DNA of 64,000 nucleotides from Methylobacterium sp. W2 (GTDB taxonomy: Bacteria; Pseudomonadota; Alphaproteobacteria; Rhizobiales; Beijerinckiaceae). A model generated the notes under the pieces. That model saw only the letters and a program-made list of their open reading frames with translations, had not been told where the DNA came from and ran no database searches. The DNA is taken from NCBI RefSeq assembly GCF_020662345.1, contig NZ_VMOA01000013.1, positions 1-64,000 on the forward strand, in the 5' to 3' direction. Numbering within the stretch: the stretch's first letter is position 1; each line of letters starts with the position of its first letter. Shown in pieces: positions 42,769-50,707 of this stretch. The translations under genes were made by a program, and so were the position numbers.

Positions 42769-42798
42769 TGAAACGCGCCGATCGGTCCCCTTCATGAC

Positions 42799-44118
42799 AT
42801 GCTTCGAAAGATCGATCGGATGACGAGCGTCGCCGCCGCCGGCCAGGATCGGAGTCGTGCCCCGTCGCAGCGGACGCTGCGCGGGCTCGACGCCCTCAAC
42901 TTCTTCCTCGCCGACGTCCGCGACGGGCTCGGCCCCTACCTCGCCATCTACCTCATCGCCGTACGCGGTCCCGACCAGGGCTGGAACGAGGCGACGACGG
43001 GGATGATCATGACGATTGCCGGCATTGCCGGGCTGATCGCGCAGACGCCGGCCGGGGCCCTGATCGACCGGACCAACCACAAGCGCGCCATCGTCATTGC
43101 CGGGGCGCTGGCGGTCACCGCGAGCTGCCTGCTCTTGCCCTTCGTCACCAATTTCTACCTGGTGGCCGCGACCCAGTCCGTCGCCGGCATCGCCGGGGCG
43201 GTGTTCCCGCCGGCGCTCGCCGCGATCACCCTCGGCGTGGTCGGGCCGAAGATGTTCTCCAAGCGCATCGGCCGCAACGAAGGCTTCAACCATGCGGGCA
43301 ACGCCGTCTCGGCGGCCATCGCCGGGTCGACGGCCTATTTCTTCGGACCCATCGTGGTGTTCTGGCTGATGGCCGTCCTGGCGGTGCTGAGCGTCGGGGC
43401 CATGCTGATGGTGCCGGCCAAGGATATCGACGACGACCTCGCCCGCGGTCTCGACGAGACGGCGGGGGAGGGCGGCGAACAGGCCTCCGGGATCAAGGCC
43501 CTGCTGCAGAACCGCACCCTGATGCTGTTCGCCCTGCTGGCCGCGATCTTCCACCTCTCCAATGCGGCGATGCTCACGTCGGTGGGCCAGTTGCTAACTA
43601 AGCTGTCCGGCAAGGAGAGCGCGACCTCCCTCATCTCGGTCTGCATCGTGGCCGCGCAGTTCGTCATGGTGCCGGTGGCGGTCTTTGTCGGCGCCAAGGC
43701 CGATGCGATCGGGCGCAAGCCGATCTTCCTCGTGGCCTTCGGCGTGCTCGCCATCCGGGGCGTGCTCTACACCTTCTCGGACAACCCCTTCTACCTCGTC
43801 GCCGTGCAACTCCTCGACGGGATCGGCGCCGGAATCTACGGCGCGCTCTTCCCCATCGTCGTCGCCGATCTCACCCGTGGCACCGGACGGTTCAACGTCT
43901 CGCAGGGGGCGGTTGCGACGACGCAGGGGCTCGGTGCTTCGTTCTCGGCGACCCTGGCCGGTCTCATCATCGTGTCGGCGGGCTATTCGACGGCGTTCCT
44001 GGTTCTCGCCGGGATCGCGGCGGCGGGGTTCGTCCTCTACCTCGTGGCCATGCCGGAAACCTACGGGTTCGAGCCACCGAAAACGGCCTCGAAGCCGATG
44101 GCCCCCGCCATCGCCTGA
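42799..44118 (+). CDS. Major facilitator superfamily transporter
   Basis: A 439-residue protein (432 if ATG 42820 is used; neither start has a strong ribosome binding site) with 12 predicted helices. GLDALNFFLADVRDGLGPYLAIYL starts helix 1. LIDRTNHKRAIVIAG is the MFS loop 2-3 motif, and GAKADAIGRKPIFLVAFG repeats it in the second half. The NFFLADVRDGLGP opening resembles a proteobacterial MFS group of unknown substrate, often near stress genes. It is probably monocistronic. Confidence 0.85.
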   Translation: MLRKIDRMTSVAAAGQDRSRAPSQRTLRGLDALNFFLADVRDGLGPYLAIYLIAVRGPDQGWNEATTGMIMTIAGIAGLIAQTPAGALIDRTNHKRAIVIAGALAVTASCLLLPFVTNFYLVAATQSVAGIAGAVFPPALAAITLGVVGPKMFSKRIGRNEGFNHAGNAVSAAIAGSTAYFFGPIVVFWLMAVLAVLSVGAMLMVPAKDIDDDLARGLDETAGEGGEQASGIKALLQNRTLMLFALLAAIFHLSNAAMLTSVGQLLTKLSGKESATSLISVCIVAAQFVMVPVAVFVGAKADAIGRKPIFLVAFGVLAIRGVLYTFSDNPFYLVAVQLLDGIGAGIYGALFPIVVADLTRGTGRFNVSQGAVATTQGLGASFSATLAGLIIVSAGYSTAFLVLAGIAAAGFVLYLVAMPETYGFEPPKTASKPMAPAIA

Positions 44119-44202
44119 CGAAGCCTCCGTACAGCACCCTGAAACATCCGGTTCCTTCCGACGCCCCGCCGGCACTAGGCAGGGCGGCCCTGGAGACCTG
44201 CC

Positions 44203-44223
44203 ATGACACGTGCCAAGCCATGA
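44203..44223 (+). CDS. Six-codon leader ORF overlapping the metallophosphoesterase start
   Basis: ATG ACA CGT GCC AAG CCA TGA (MTRAKP) lies about 9 nt after TGGAGAC, the only good ribosome binding site here. Its TGA overlaps the ATG of the next gene as ATGA. The downstream gene has no site of its own, so its translation probably depends on termination and restart at this mini-ORF. Confidence 0.4.
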   Translation: MTRAKP

Positions 44224-45347
44224 CACACGCCACGAGCGGACGGGACGACATCCTCGCCTTCGCCCATATCGGTGACCTGCACCTCACCGAGGCGCACCTC
44301 GACAACGCCCGCGATTTCCTCGCCATCGTCGCGCAACTCGGCGCGGTCGAGGGTCTCGATTTCGCCTACCTGCCCGGCGACAACGCCGAGAACGGCCTGC
44401 CCGAGCAATATGCCCTCGTCCGCCAGGGCCTGGCCGGCCTTTCGCTTCCCGTCCATGTCGTCACGGGAGACCACGACATGGAGGGTGGCAGCCTCGACGC
44501 GTTCCATGCCGGCCTCGGCGCACCGCGACTTCCCTACGCCACCGACATCTCCGGAATCCGCTGTCTCTTCCTCGATATGTGTGGGCCGGGAACCGGTGGT
44601 CCGGATTTCCGCCTGGGCGACGCACAGCTCGCCTGGCTCGAAGGCGAAATCCAGTCGGCCGAGCGCGACGGCCTCGACTGCGCGCTGTTCATGCACAGCT
44701 ACCCCGCCGACCTGAAAGGCGACGGCGAGGCCGCCCGCGTCGCCCATCTCGTCTCGCGGTCACGTGTGCGCCTCGTGGAGATGGGCCACACCCATTACAA
44801 CGAACTCGCCAATGACGGTCGCACCATCTTCGCGGCCACGCGCTCCACCGGGCAGATCGAGGAGGGGCCGGTCGGCTATGCCATCGCCGCCATCGATGGC
44901 GGCGTCGTCAGCTGGCGCTTCAAGGAGCTGGCCGAGCCCTGGCCCTTCGTTCTCGTCACCGCCCCCGCCGATCGGCGCCTCGCCCATGACGACGGCCACC
45001 GCGTGCGCGACAGGGTGGAGGTGCGGGCGATCGTCCTCGGTGCCTCTCCCGTCACCGCCTGCGAGGTCAGCGTCGATGGCGGGCCGTGGCAGGCGATGAC
45101 CCGCGCCGACGGCGACCGGCGCTACCGCGCGTCGATCCCCTGGGACGCGGCGGCGCGCCGCCTCACCGTGCGGGCCTCGGATGCGGCCGGAGGTACGGGG
45201 CAGGACGTGGTGGAGCCGGCCACCGACCGGTCCCGCCTGCCGGTCTCGAAGGGGACCGGCAGCGACGCGGATTCCGTCGGCGCCTGGCCCGAGAAGGGCC
45301 TCCTCGGTACGCAGCTCGGACCCAACCGAAACGGCCGGCACTGGTAG
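44220..45347 (+). CDS. Metallophosphoesterase (calcineurin-like) with C-terminal beta domain
   Basis: A 375-residue protein. Family metal motifs run in order: FAHIGDLHL (Asp19, His21), YLPGDNAEN, VVTGDHDMEGG (GDHD replacing the usual GNHD/E), MHSYP and MGHTHYNE. Residues about 235-330 form a strand-rich Ig/FN3-like domain (RVRDRVEVRAIVLG, ACEVSVDGGPWQAM). There is no signal peptide, so it is presumably cytoplasmic. The substrate is unknown: phosphodiester, cyclic nucleotide or phospholipid headgroup. Starts by overlap with a six-codon leader. The ArsB-like gene follows 43 nt later. Confidence 0.82.
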   Translation: MTHATSGRDDILAFAHIGDLHLTEAHLDNARDFLAIVAQLGAVEGLDFAYLPGDNAENGLPEQYALVRQGLAGLSLPVHVVTGDHDMEGGSLDAFHAGLGAPRLPYATDISGIRCLFLDMCGPGTGGPDFRLGDAQLAWLEGEIQSAERDGLDCALFMHSYPADLKGDGEAARVAHLVSRSRVRLVEMGHTHYNELANDGRTIFAATRSTGQIEEGPVGYAIAAIDGGVVSWRFKELAEPWPFVLVTAPADRRLAHDDGHRVRDRVEVRAIVLGASPVTACEVSVDGGPWQAMTRADGDRRYRASIPWDAAARRLTVRASDAAGGTGQDVVEPATDRSRLPVSKGTGSDADSVGAWPEKGLLGTQLGPNRNGRHW

Positions 45348-45390
45348 CCGTCGCGTCGCTTCTCCGCCCCTGACAGGATTTCGTCCTCCC

Positions 45391-46659
45391 ATGTTCGCAC
45401 TCCCCGTGACGCCGCATCTGGCGACCTGGATCATCGCCGGACTGGCCACAATCGGGGTCATCACCCGGCCTTTCGCCTGGCCGGAGGCGGTCTGGGCCGT
45501 GCTCGGCGCCGGGGCGCTGCTGGTGCTGGGCCTGATTTCGCCGGAGGCGGCCTGGGACGGCGTGCGCAAGGGGACGGATGTCTACCTGTTCCTCGTCGGC
45601 ATGATGCTGCTTGCCGAGATCGCCAGGAAGGAGGGTCTGTTCGACTGGCTCGCCGGCATCGCCGTGCGCCAGGCGAAGGGGTCGGCGACGCGCCTGTTCC
45701 TGCTGGTCTATCTCGTCGGCACCGTGGTCACGGTGTTCCTCTCCAACGATGCCTGCGCCGTGGTGCTGACGCCGGCGGTCTATGCCGCGGCCAAGGCGGC
45801 GGAGGCCGAGCCGCTGCCCTACCTCTTCATCTGCGCCTTCATCGCCAACGCGGCGAGCTTCGTGCTGCCGATCTCGAATCCGGCCAACCTCGTCGTCTAT
45901 GCCGCCCACATGCCGCCGCTCACCGAATGGCTCGCGCGGTTCGCGCTGCCCTCGGTCCTGGCCATCGTCGCCACCTACATCGTCCTGCGCCTGACCCAGA
46001 ACTCCGTCCTGCGCCAGCAATTGCTCGCCAGAGACGTCGAGGCGACGCCGCTCTCGGGCACCGGTAAGGTCGCCGGTCTCGGCATCGTCGCCACCGCCGG
46101 GGCCCTCATCACCGCCTCGGCCTATGATCTCGAACTCGGCCTGCCGACCTTCATCGCGGGCCTCGCCACCACGCTCCTCGTCCTCGCGATCAAGCGCGGC
46201 GGTGCGGTGGAGGTGGTCAAGGACGTGTCCTGGGGCGTTCTGCCCCTGGTGGCCGGCCTGTTCGTGCTGGTGGAGGCCCTGGAGAAGACCGGTGTCCTGA
46301 CCCTGCTCGCCGATCACCTCAAGCGGGCGGCGCAAGCCTCGCCCGATGCCGCGGCCTGGGGCGGCGGAACCCTGGTGGCGGTGGCCTCCAACCTCGTCAA
46401 CAACCTGCCGGCCGGCCTGATCGCGGGGGCGGCCGTGCAGCAGGCCGATGTCTCCGAAAAGGTCGCCGGGGCGATCCTCATCGGCATCGATCTCGGCCCC
46501 AACCTGTCGGTGACCGGATCCCTCGCCACCATCCTGTGGCTCACCGCCATCCGCCGCGAAGGCGAGGATGTCGGCTTCTGGCGCTTCCTCAAGCTCGGCC
46601 TGCTGGTGATGCCGCCGGCCCTGATCCTCGCCCTGGCCGGCCTGCTCCTTCCGCCCTGA
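45391..46659 (+). CDS. ArsB/NhaD-type ion transporter
   Basis: 422 residues with about 11-12 helices, of the ion transporter superfamily that includes ArsB, NhaD and the citrate carriers. VYLFLVGMMLLAEIARKEGLFDWLA, FLSNDACAVVLTPAVYAAA and SNLVNNLPAGLIAG (Asn-rich substrate loops) are the arsenite-pump signature segments. LGPNLSVTGSLATILWL closes the second half. No arsR or arsC lies nearby, so arsenite export is possible but unproven; anion or sodium transport is an alternative. Confidence 0.85.
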   Translation: MFALPVTPHLATWIIAGLATIGVITRPFAWPEAVWAVLGAGALLVLGLISPEAAWDGVRKGTDVYLFLVGMMLLAEIARKEGLFDWLAGIAVRQAKGSATRLFLLVYLVGTVVTVFLSNDACAVVLTPAVYAAAKAAEAEPLPYLFICAFIANAASFVLPISNPANLVVYAAHMPPLTEWLARFALPSVLAIVATYIVLRLTQNSVLRQQLLARDVEATPLSGTGKVAGLGIVATAGALITASAYDLELGLPTFIAGLATTLLVLAIKRGGAVEVVKDVSWGVLPLVAGLFVLVEALEKTGVLTLLADHLKRAAQASPDAAAWGGGTLVAVASNLVNNLPAGLIAGAAVQQADVSEKVAGAILIGIDLGPNLSVTGSLATILWLTAIRREGEDVGFWRFLKLGLLVMPPALILALAGLLLPP

Positions 46660-46706
46660 TCCCTTTCCATCCTGACTCCCACCGCCATTCCGAGGACGAA
46701 CCCGAC

Positions 46707-47153
46707 ATGAACGCGGCCCTGCTCTATCCCTTCATCCTGGTCGCCGGCGCGCTCCAGGCGGCGGGCAATTCCATGAACGCGCGTCTGCGCGTGGCCCTCG
46801 TCAATCCGTGGCTCGCGGCCTCCGTCTCGTTCTCGCTCATCGTCTTCGTCTTCGTCACGCTGTTCGTGGTGATGCCGACGCCGCTGCCCAGCCTGGAACA
46901 GCTTGGCAGCATGCCGTGGTGGGCGCCGTTGGGCGGGCTCGCCGGAGCGGTGGCGGTGTTCGGCGGCCTCGCCTTTGTCGATAAGGTCGGGGCCGGGCCG
47001 TTCAACGGGCTGCTCATCACCGCCAACATCCTGACGTCGTTGGCCATCGATCATTTCGGCTGGCTCGGCATGCAGGCGAACTCGCAGGGGCTGCTGCACC
47101 TCCTCGGCGGCGGCCTGATGGTGGCCGGCATCGTCTTGATCGCCCGGTTCTGA
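46707..47153 (+). CDS. DUF606/YdcZ-type DMT transporter, copy 1
   Basis: A 148-residue membrane protein with five helices: LLYPFILVAGALQAAGNSMNARLR, NPWLAASVSFSLIVFVFVTL, PWWAPLGGLAGAVAVFGGLAFVDKVGAGPFNGLLI and SLAIDHFGWLGM. These are hallmarks of the DUF606 (YdcZ) family, half-size members of the drug/metabolite transporter group. It is followed 40 nt later by a paralogue of equal length, which suggests a heterodimer. The substrate is unknown. Confidence 0.85.
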   Translation: MNAALLYPFILVAGALQAAGNSMNARLRVALVNPWLAASVSFSLIVFVFVTLFVVMPTPLPSLEQLGSMPWWAPLGGLAGAVAVFGGLAFVDKVGAGPFNGLLITANILTSLAIDHFGWLGMQANSQGLLHLLGGGLMVAGIVLIARF

Positions 47154-47193
47154 ACCTGGCCGGCCCACCGCATCGACGAGAGATCCCACGCTC

Positions 47194-47640
47194 ATGACCG
47201 GTCCCCTGTTCTATCCCTTCATCCTCGTCGCCGGCGCCCTGCAGGCGATCGGCGTCACCATGAATGCGGCGCTTCGCGGCGCGCTCGTTAATCCGTGGCT
47301 CGCGGCGGCGGTCTCGTTCCTGCCCATCGTCTTCGTCTTCGTCGCGATGCTGGCGATCCGTCCGGTCCCGCTCCCGACCCGCGACGATCTCGCAGGCATG
47401 CCGTGGTGGGCGCCTCTCGGCGGCATCGCCGGGGCGGTGGCGGTGTTCGGCGGCCTGCTCTTCGTCGACAAGGTGGGGGCCGGCGCCTTCAACGGGATGC
47501 TCATCACCGCCAATCTGCTGACGTCGCTGGCCATCGATCATTTCGGTTGGCTCGGGATGCCGAAGCACCGCGCCGGCAAGGCACGGATCGCGGGTGCCGG
47601 GCTGATGGTGGCCGGAATCGTCCTCATCGCGGCGTTTTGA
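47194..47640 (+). CDS. DUF606/YdcZ-type DMT transporter, copy 2
   Basis: 148 residues, roughly 70% identical by eye to the preceding gene, with the same GAVAVFGGLLFVDKVGAGAFNG and SLAIDHFGWLGMP blocks. Such tandem half-size transporters usually assemble as antiparallel or heteromeric dimers. A recent tandem duplication is likely, although the two ends diverge (PKHRAGKARIAG here versus QANSQGLLHLLGG). Confidence 0.85.
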   Translation: MTGPLFYPFILVAGALQAIGVTMNAALRGALVNPWLAAAVSFLPIVFVFVAMLAIRPVPLPTRDDLAGMPWWAPLGGIAGAVAVFGGLLFVDKVGAGAFNGMLITANLLTSLAIDHFGWLGMPKHRAGKARIAGAGLMVAGIVLIAAF

Positions 47641-47947
47641 CGGGAACATCCACCGGGATTTGCCCGCACAATCACCGCGAGTCCTTGCCAGGGTTCGCTT
47701 TTTGGTCCCCGGACGTGCTATGTCCCGGCGATCCCGCCCGAAGCCGGTCCCGTGCGAAGGGTGTGTGGATCACCCTTCCTCGCCGCCGATCGCGGATTTT
47801 CAGGTCCGCCGGCACTCGTCTCGATCGTTGACATTAGGCGCCGCGCGAGCGGGCACGGGCGGTTCATCCGCCGCTGCCGCGTCCGCCAGGGCGAATGATG
47901 CGATCGATGCGTGGGCGGCGGGACGAGGGGAGCCAGGAAGGACGACG
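47641..47947. other. Intergenic stretch without a recognisable gene
   Basis: About 307 nt. The frame of the next gene is open upstream, but there is no convincing start or ribosome binding site before GAAGGACGACG at 47936. I see no tRNA, strong hairpin or repeat. It presumably holds the promoter of the small gene at 47948. Confidence 0.4.
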
Positions 47948-48178
47948 ATGAGCGACGAAACCGACGCCAGGACCCGGTCCGAAGAGCGCGCCGAGCGCGC
48001 CGAGCGGATGGCCAAGGAAGGCGCGCAGGCGATGGCGGAGCATTTGCAATCGGTCAAGGAGATCGACGAGCGCACCGTGAAGCTGCGCGCCCTTCGCCTC
48101 GCCAAGGAAGCCGCCGATGCCGCGGAGAAGGCTGCCGCTCCCGCGCCGGCCCCCAAACGCAAGCGCTCCGCGAGCTGA
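47948..48178 (+). CDS. Small charged helical protein of unknown function
   Basis: 76 residues from ATG 47948 (GGAAGGACGACG just upstream). It is almost wholly helical and charged (RSEERAERAERMAKEGAQAMAE) and ends in a Pro/Ala/Lys tail (APAPAPKRKRSAS). There is no membrane segment. Such short, Ala/Glu/Arg-rich proteins are common in Methylobacterium-like genomes, and none has a known role. The BrnA-like gene follows 29 nt later, so the two may be co-transcribed. Confidence 0.55.
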   Translation: MSDETDARTRSEERAERAERMAKEGAQAMAEHLQSVKEIDERTVKLRALRLAKEAADAAEKAAAPAPAPKRKRSAS

Positions 48179-48207
48179 GCCAGACAGCCTTACCAGGAAA
48201 CCGACCC

Positions 48208-48462
48208 ATGGCATTCGATCGGACCCGTCGCGCCAGCGACCCCCGCCAGGCGGCGGAAGCCGCCTTCAAGGCCGCCACCACCAAGGCGCCCGACGCCCCC
48301 AAACCCGCCGAACGCGCTCCCGCCGCGCCGCTCAGCCCGCCCGGCGCCCGCGAAATGGTGTCCCTGCGCCTCGACCGCGCCGTGCTGGAGCATTTCCAGA
48401 AGGACGGCCCCGGCTGGCAGGACCGGATCAACGCGGCGCTGAAGGGCATCGCCGGGATTTGA
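48208..48462 (+). CDS. BrnA-antitoxin-like ribbon-helix-helix protein, no BrnT partner
   Basis: 84 residues. The N-terminal half is an Ala/Pro/Lys-rich linker. The C-terminal half, REMVSLRLDRAVLEHFQKDG plus PGWQDRINAALKGIAGI, matches the DNA-binding strand and helices of BrnA antitoxins (VSLRLDxxVLxxFKxxGxGWQxRIN). A brnT toxin gene would normally lie just upstream; instead there is the charged 76-residue gene. It may be an orphan regulator or part of an unrecognised pair. Confidence 0.7.
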   Translation: MAFDRTRRASDPRQAAEAAFKAATTKAPDAPKPAERAPAAPLSPPGAREMVSLRLDRAVLEHFQKDGPGWQDRINAALKGIAGI

Positions 48463-49236
48463 TCTGGCATTCTCTTCATCATTGCGGGAGGTCGGAATCG
48501 TGCGGCCTCCGAGTGATGCCCGTGCCCGGTATCCAACGTCACCGACCGGATTTCGGATGAGTCGCGCCGCGGTCGACCTAAGGTCACGTCTGTGGTCGTT
48601 CGACGTGGGATGAGGCGTGCAGACCTCGTGCGAGGACGGAGATCCGCGGCGCGTATGACCGTCATCGCGAGATCGAACGCCACAGCACGCTGATGCGCGA
48701 AGACAAATAGGAAGATAATCTTTCTATGATGCAGGCGAGCGGGATTGGTCATCCTTGGACGTCCTGCGTGAGCTGGTAAGATAGATCGTCTGTACGAGCT
48801 CTCGATCGGCGGGGCCTGCGGGAGCCGTAGGCATGCGAGAGATCGTTGTTCAACCAAGCGGCCGCGGTGACCGACCCCGGGAAACGAGCGGTTGCTGTAC
48901 GGGACGCCGGGGATGCCGAACACGCGTATAGGATAAGCGTTGTCAGCAACGATCTCCGAAAATGCCTCTTTCCAAGAAGGCGGTGCCCTGGCGAGCCGGG
49001 CGTGCATTGGCCTTCCGTCCGGGTCGGCACAGGGGAGGGCCCGCGGGGCAACAAGTGCCCGCAATATTCCCGGTAGAGTGAAACGTCCCCCCTTATCCGA
49101 GAGCGATACAAGCATGGGGCCGCACGAGGCACGGCATGTGTCCTCGAATTTTCGTGACTTTTGTCCTAAAACAATCTATATTCCTACTTCCTGATCGAAG
49201 ATCGGGAGACCGTGGATCATAGCAGGGCTCAGCTCA
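48463..49236. other. Long intergenic region preceding the beta-helix gene
   Basis: About 770 nt, of lower GC than the surrounding genes, especially 48700-48740 and 49140-49236. Several frames of 70-130 codons exist on both strands, but none has a ribosome binding site or family-like sequence. Degenerate remains of a former gene are possible. A candidate promoter near 49154-49182 is listed separately. Confidence 0.45.
49154..49182 (+). promoter_or_regulatory. Candidate sigma-70-type promoter of the beta-helix gene
   Basis: GTGACT (49154-49159; four of six -35 bases), a 17-nt spacer and TATATT (49177-49182; five of six -10 bases). It lies about 55 nt before the start codon, in locally AT-rich DNA. 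This is a match by eye only. Confidence 0.4.
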
Positions 49237-50676
49237 ATGCCGAAGATCGAAATCCAAAACGATTTGATCGTATATTCGACGGCTGCAGGCACCGACACTC
49301 TGCAGGCAGCAATCAATCAAGCAATTGCCTCCCAAAAACCTCTCTATATAGGGCCTGGTTCATACAGTGTCACAAGTCTGAGGATCGACGATAAGATCAA
49401 AATTTTCGCTATGAAAGGCTCCGTGACAATCAACTCGTCGGGCGCAAACTGCTTCTATATTACCGTTCAGTCAGGAGTTTCGGGCGCCCGGATTTCCGAT
49501 GTTACCATCGAAGGTCTTGTTCTCGACGGGGAGAACAAGCCTTTTGCGACTGGTATTGCGCGGCCAGGTCTTATCCGATGTGTCAACGCTGACAGGCTGA
49601 TGATCAAGGACTGCTTTATCAGCCGTTCGGACAGGGCCGGCGTGGATCTTATCCAATCGGCTGGGACGATCAGTGGCAATGAGTTCTACGGCTGTAGGAC
49701 TTCAATATATTCCAATAAATCGCTGGGCCTTGATATTTCGGAAAACTATATCCGAGATAGTAAGGATAATGGAATTGTAATTTGGCGGGCTGATCAAGCT
49801 TTCGATGGAACTAGCATCGGTGGAAATCGTATTTACGGTGTTCAGAATGATACGGGTGGATCTGGTGAGTTCGGCAACGGCGTTTTTGTGTATCAAAGCA
49901 ATAGCGTCACGTCCTTCAGCAACGTCATTTCGGGATGTAATTATTCGGCTCTGCGTTACAGTCAAAGTTCAAATGCCATAATTTCAAGTAATCAGATCAG
50001 CTCAACGAGAGAAACTGCTATCTTTGTCGAGGCTCCTGATGATAATGCGGCTCCTTACGAGGGCATAGTTGTCTCGAGTAACGCTATTTTTGATGCTGGC
50101 GACGGTATCAAAATCGTCAATCCAAACCTCGGAAGTCGTCGATCAACAATTTCTTCCAACGTTCTCAAAAACATTAGCCAGAAGACATTTGTCCAATGGG
50201 CGTCGCCCTCTAGGGATCCCGCAACACAATACACAGTGACAACGCCGGGCAATGGCATAACTGTGAGTAGCGATGCCGTCGTACATGCAAACACGATCGA
50301 AAGTTGCGGGTTTGCAGGAATTGCTTTGACTATCGCTGGAACCTACAACGCGACGACCGGTGTCGGAAGGGATCAAAATACAATTGCGGTGCTGGTAAAT
50401 GACAACATCGTAAAAAACTGCCCCGTGGGAGTCGGGTATTCCGACGATGATCCGAGAGGATATGCTGAAGTCAGTGAAAATATGATCGTTGGTGCGAGTA
50501 ACGCTGCAATTACCAGAGTAAGCGTCACTAATTTGCCGAATGTTCCTAATAATCCCAACAATGGTTTTGGCCCCCTGGTCCGCCGGCCTGGCGCGCCGGA
50601 TGTCGGCGGGAACGCCGATCCGATCACGACCCGTTTCTCGTTCTTCAGAAACAAGGTCATTCCCAAGACGGTTTGA
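49237..50676 (+). CDS. AT-rich parallel beta-helix repeat protein, probably acquired
   Basis: A 479-residue protein resembling pectate-lyase-like right-handed beta-helices. TLQAAINQAIASQKPLYIGPG is the usual N-terminal cap. Repeating NxI/V coils follow (ISGNEFYGC, LDISENYIRD, IGGNRIYGV, VHANTIESC, VSENMIVG). It looks like the TIGR03808 hyphomicrobial family but lacks the Tat signal, and an in-frame stop just upstream (TGA at 49192-49194) excludes a longer N-terminus. Base and codon use are strikingly AT-rich except for the last 100 nt. There is no good ribosome binding site. It probably binds or cleaves polysaccharide; function unknown. Confidence 0.75.
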   Translation: MPKIEIQNDLIVYSTAAGTDTLQAAINQAIASQKPLYIGPGSYSVTSLRIDDKIKIFAMKGSVTINSSGANCFYITVQSGVSGARISDVTIEGLVLDGENKPFATGIARPGLIRCVNADRLMIKDCFISRSDRAGVDLIQSAGTISGNEFYGCRTSIYSNKSLGLDISENYIRDSKDNGIVIWRADQAFDGTSIGGNRIYGVQNDTGGSGEFGNGVFVYQSNSVTSFSNVISGCNYSALRYSQSSNAIISSNQISSTRETAIFVEAPDDNAAPYEGIVVSSNAIFDAGDGIKIVNPNLGSRRSTISSNVLKNISQKTFVQWASPSRDPATQYTVTTPGNGITVSSDAVVHANTIESCGFAGIALTIAGTYNATTGVGRDQNTIAVLVNDNIVKNCPVGVGYSDDDPRGYAEVSENMIVGASNAAITRVSVTNLPNVPNNPNNGFGPLVRRPGAPDVGGNADPITTRFSFFRNKVIPKTV

Positions 50677-50707
50677 TAGACGAATGGGGGAGTAGGCGAT
50701 CCAGCGC

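Noticed and set aside
48749-49132. 127-codon minus-strand frame before the beta-helix gene
   Set aside because: No ribosome binding site or recognisable motif; composition is mixed. It may be a relic, but nothing supports a gene.
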